From Phoronis ovalis (Eukaryota; Phoronida; Phoronidae): a DNA stretch of 10,454 nt. The notes beneath the pieces are model-generated. The model saw only the letters and a program-made list of their open reading frames with translations. It searched no databases and was not told the DNA's origin. This document shows positions 8,634 to 10,454 of this stretch, one piece after another (within the stretch, counting starts at the first letter, position 1; each line of letters begins with the position of its first letter). The DNA is taken from NCBI GenBank assembly GCA_028565635.1, contig JAOXYB010063467.1, forward strand, positions 1 through 10,454, read 5' to 3'. The position numbers were made by a program, and so were the translations under genes.

Positions 8634-8650
8634 AAAGACTATAATAATAA

Positions 8651-9240
8651 TTCTGTTTCCTTTTATTTGTTTCCATTACGACATTTGTTATTGTTGCTCC
8701 AATTAAACCGTGGCTTTACAAATTATTAAACCATTTTCTGTTGAATCTGATGTACCCAATGGCAACGATATTTGCCTGAGAAGGTTATTTTTGTCTTTCT
8801 TGCTTCGTTAAAATTAATCGCATTAATTCCTGACCTTTTTTTTGGCGCAAGATGCTCATGTTTAATTGCAAAAGTGGCAGATAGTCGGCATTAATTGTGT
8901 TGACTTGAAAAATGTTGAACTGAGAAAAATGCAATGGTACAGGTTTGAAACCCATCAAATTTCAAGAATTTGTAGCCGACTTGAGAAAATGCGGGCACGG
9001 GAAGATCGATATCATAGCTTATTAAACTTAGTATATTATAATTATGGTAATTAGCTGTTTTAGTTGTTTTTGTGTCCAAACCATTAGATACAATATTTGT
9101 CCAGGTGATTACCATCCGACCGCATGCCTGAAGAGAGGCCAAGAGATGTTATATTTCGAGGTAACAAAATAACGTGCTATATTAATAAGTTAACGAATTG
9201 CTTTTGTTATTTTTGTATTTTGTGAACTACAGCACAAATG
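8651..9240. other. Intergenic stretch without a supportable gene
   Basis: AT-rich DNA between the probable end of kintoun and the satellite. An open frame at 8866-9054 (62 codons, starting at TTG) has a charged middle (LEKMRAREDRYHSLL) but no recognisable family, no clear splice sites and no ATG at the start. I see no tRNA, repeat or regulatory element here. Confidence 0.55.
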
Positions 9241-9250
9241 AAATCGAGCA

Positions 9251-9425
9251 ACGTCAAGTTAGCAGATAGCAGATAGCAGATGAAAACGTGAAGTTAGCAG
9301 AAAACAGATAGCAGATAGCAGATGAAAACGTGAAGTTAGCAGATAGCAGATGAAAACGTCAAGTTAGCAGATAGCAGATAGCAGATGAAAACGTCAAGTT
9401 AGCAGATAGCAGATATCTGCTAGAA
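9251..9425. repeat. Minisatellite of AGTTAGCAGATAGCAGATGAAAACGT-type units
   Basis: Five tandem units each begin ACGTSAAGTTAGCAG. All but the first follow a GCAGATGAAA that closes the preceding unit. Unit length varies from about 28 to 42 bp because a nested 7-bp subunit (AGATAGC) is present one to three times. The last unit runs into a perfect 16-bp palindrome, TAGCAGATATCTGCTA, at 9407-9422, where the repeat orientation flips to ATCTGC. Confidence 0.9.
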
Positions 9426-9479
9426 ATCATCTGCAGACGAAATCATCATTTTTTTTTAATTAATTTTCAATTTTTTTAA

Positions 9480-10454
9480 TTACTTTTAATTAACATCTGC
9501 TAGAATTCATCTGCTAGATTTCATCTGCTAGATTCATCTGCTAGATTTCATCTGCTGGCAGATGAAATCATCTTAATCTTCAATTTTTTTAGTTATTTTG
9601 TTTTTTCGATTTTTAAATTTTTTTAATAAATTTTATTTTTTTTCATTAATTTTCAATTTCTTTGTTTATTATTTTATCATCATCTGCTAGCAGATGAAAT
9701 CATCTTAATTAGTTAATTAATTTATTTTTTTTAATTATTTTAAAAAAATTATTTTTTAATATTTTTAAAAAAATTTTATTAGTCAATTTTTTGTTTTAAT
9801 TGATTTTTTTTAAAGTTTTTTTGTTGATAAATTTAATAATTTTTAATAAATTTTCAATTGAAAAAAATGAATTAAAAAATTTATTAAAAAAAAAAAAATT
9901 AACAAAGAAATTAATTAAATCAATCAAATAAATAAAAAAAATTAAAATTAAAAAAAAAAACAAAGAAAATTGAAAAAAATTAATTAAAAAAATACTAAAT
10001 TTATTTTAAAAAAATTGAATAAAATTTTTTAAAAAATATTAAAAAATACATTTTTTTAAATAATTAAAAAAAAAAATCAATTAACTAATTAAGATTTCAT
10101 CTGCCAGCAGATGATTTCTAGCAGATGATTTCATCTGCAGATGTTTTGTAACAAAAATGTTAAATTTCAAAAAAAAAAAAATTAATTTATTAAAAAATTT
10201 TAAAAATCAAAAAAAATTGAAAAAAAATAATAAACAAAGAAATTGAAAAATTTTAAAAAAATTGAAAAAATTTATTTAAAAAAAAAATTTATTAAAATTT
10301 TTAATTTATTAAAAAAAATTAAAAATCGAAAAAGTTAAATAACTACAAAAATTGAAAATTAAGATGATTTCATCTGCCAGATGAAATCTAGCAGATGAAA
10401 TCTAGCAGATGAATCTAGCAGATGAAATCTAGCAGATGAAATCTAGCAGATGAA
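9480..10454. repeat. Imperfect ~1-kb palindromic (foldback) satellite, running off the window
   Basis: The left half carries CATCTGCTAGATTT repeats (9495-9558) and T-rich tracts; the right half carries their reverse complements, ending in 14-bp GCAGATGAAATCTA tandem units (10378-10454). Examples of paired arms are 9733-9780 with 10017-10064, 9651-9670 with 10229-10248 (exact over 20 bases) and 9559-9574 with 10361-10376 (exact over 16). The implied centre moves from about 9899 for inner arms to 9950-9968 for outer arms, because the right half has about 140 extra bases. The interior is almost pure A/T homopolymer tracts. There is no coding potential. It could be a satellite, a foldback transposon, or partly an assembly artefact. 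Confidence 0.85.

Larger units (their letters stand above)
6967..8650 (+). other. Probable 3' UTR of kintoun
   Basis: About 1.7 kb of AT-rich sequence without a supportable open frame runs from the stop codon to the strongest polyadenylation signal. It has several ATTTA pentamers (for example near 7317 and 7508) and a short TAG trinucleotide run at 7882-7895. A shorter UTR ending near 7065 is possible from the proximal signal. The distal end is inferred from signal quality only; part of this stretch could be intergenic. Confidence 0.5.

Noticed and set aside
8866-9054. 62-codon + strand frame and an overlapping antisense frame at 8891-9142 downstream of the gene
   Set aside because: Short, no ATG at the start of the + frame, no recognisable domain, and no convincing splice sites in an AT-rich intergenic stretch.
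9251-9425. CRISPR-like alternation of repeat and spacer
   Set aside because: The units are contiguous tandem repeats without unique spacers, and the genome is eukaryotic.

Overview
The window looks like invertebrate animal nuclear DNA. It is AT-rich, has spliceosomal GT-AG introns, uses the standard code and is full of low-complexity and mobile repeats. One gene dominates it, on the + strand: a kintoun (DNAAF2/KTU/PF13) orthologue, a cytoplasmic factor that pre-assembles axonemal dynein arms. The organism should therefore build motile cilia or flagella. The sequence does not fix the phylum. I lean to an invertebrate deuterostome or lophotrochozoan, because the protein aligns over its whole length with vertebrate kintoun as I know it, including the extreme C-terminus.

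Layout. Positions 1-824 are the 3' part of an upstream intron, whose first ~600 bases are a degenerate repeat. Five exons follow: 825-2322, 4657-4830, 5325-5526, 5858-6241 and 6530-6966 (stop). All junction phases agree, giving 897 residues in the window; the N-terminal exon(s), perhaps about 70 residues, lie upstream. The large exon carries most of the PIH1 domain, a lysine/glutamate-rich linker, the CS-like (PIH1-C) domain, an acidic linker and a third conserved kintoun block. The small exons encode a mostly disordered tail. This holds a SILK motif and a K-x-V-x-F motif that together resemble a two-part protein phosphatase 1 docking site, a duplicated 27-residue Arg/Ser module, and a conserved C-terminal motif. 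The 2.3-kb intron contains a complete short DNA transposon (MITE-like) with 26-bp inverted termini, C/G-run ends and an 8-bp target duplication.

Downstream, 6967 to about 8650 is best read as a 3' UTR with a proximal (7043) and a distal (8628) polyadenylation signal. 8650-9240 is intergenic with no supportable gene. From 9251 to the window end is satellite-like DNA: a minisatellite built on a 7-bp unit, then an imperfect palindrome of about 1 kb of A/T tracts and 14-bp GCAGATGAAATCTA-type repeats that runs off the edge.

There is no operon, CRISPR array, tRNA or rRNA that I can support. The most interesting items are the candidate PP1 docking pair in kintoun, the synonymous-divergent internal duplication, the intact MITE with its 33-bp internal repeats (apparently related to the repeat at the window start), and the foldback satellite.
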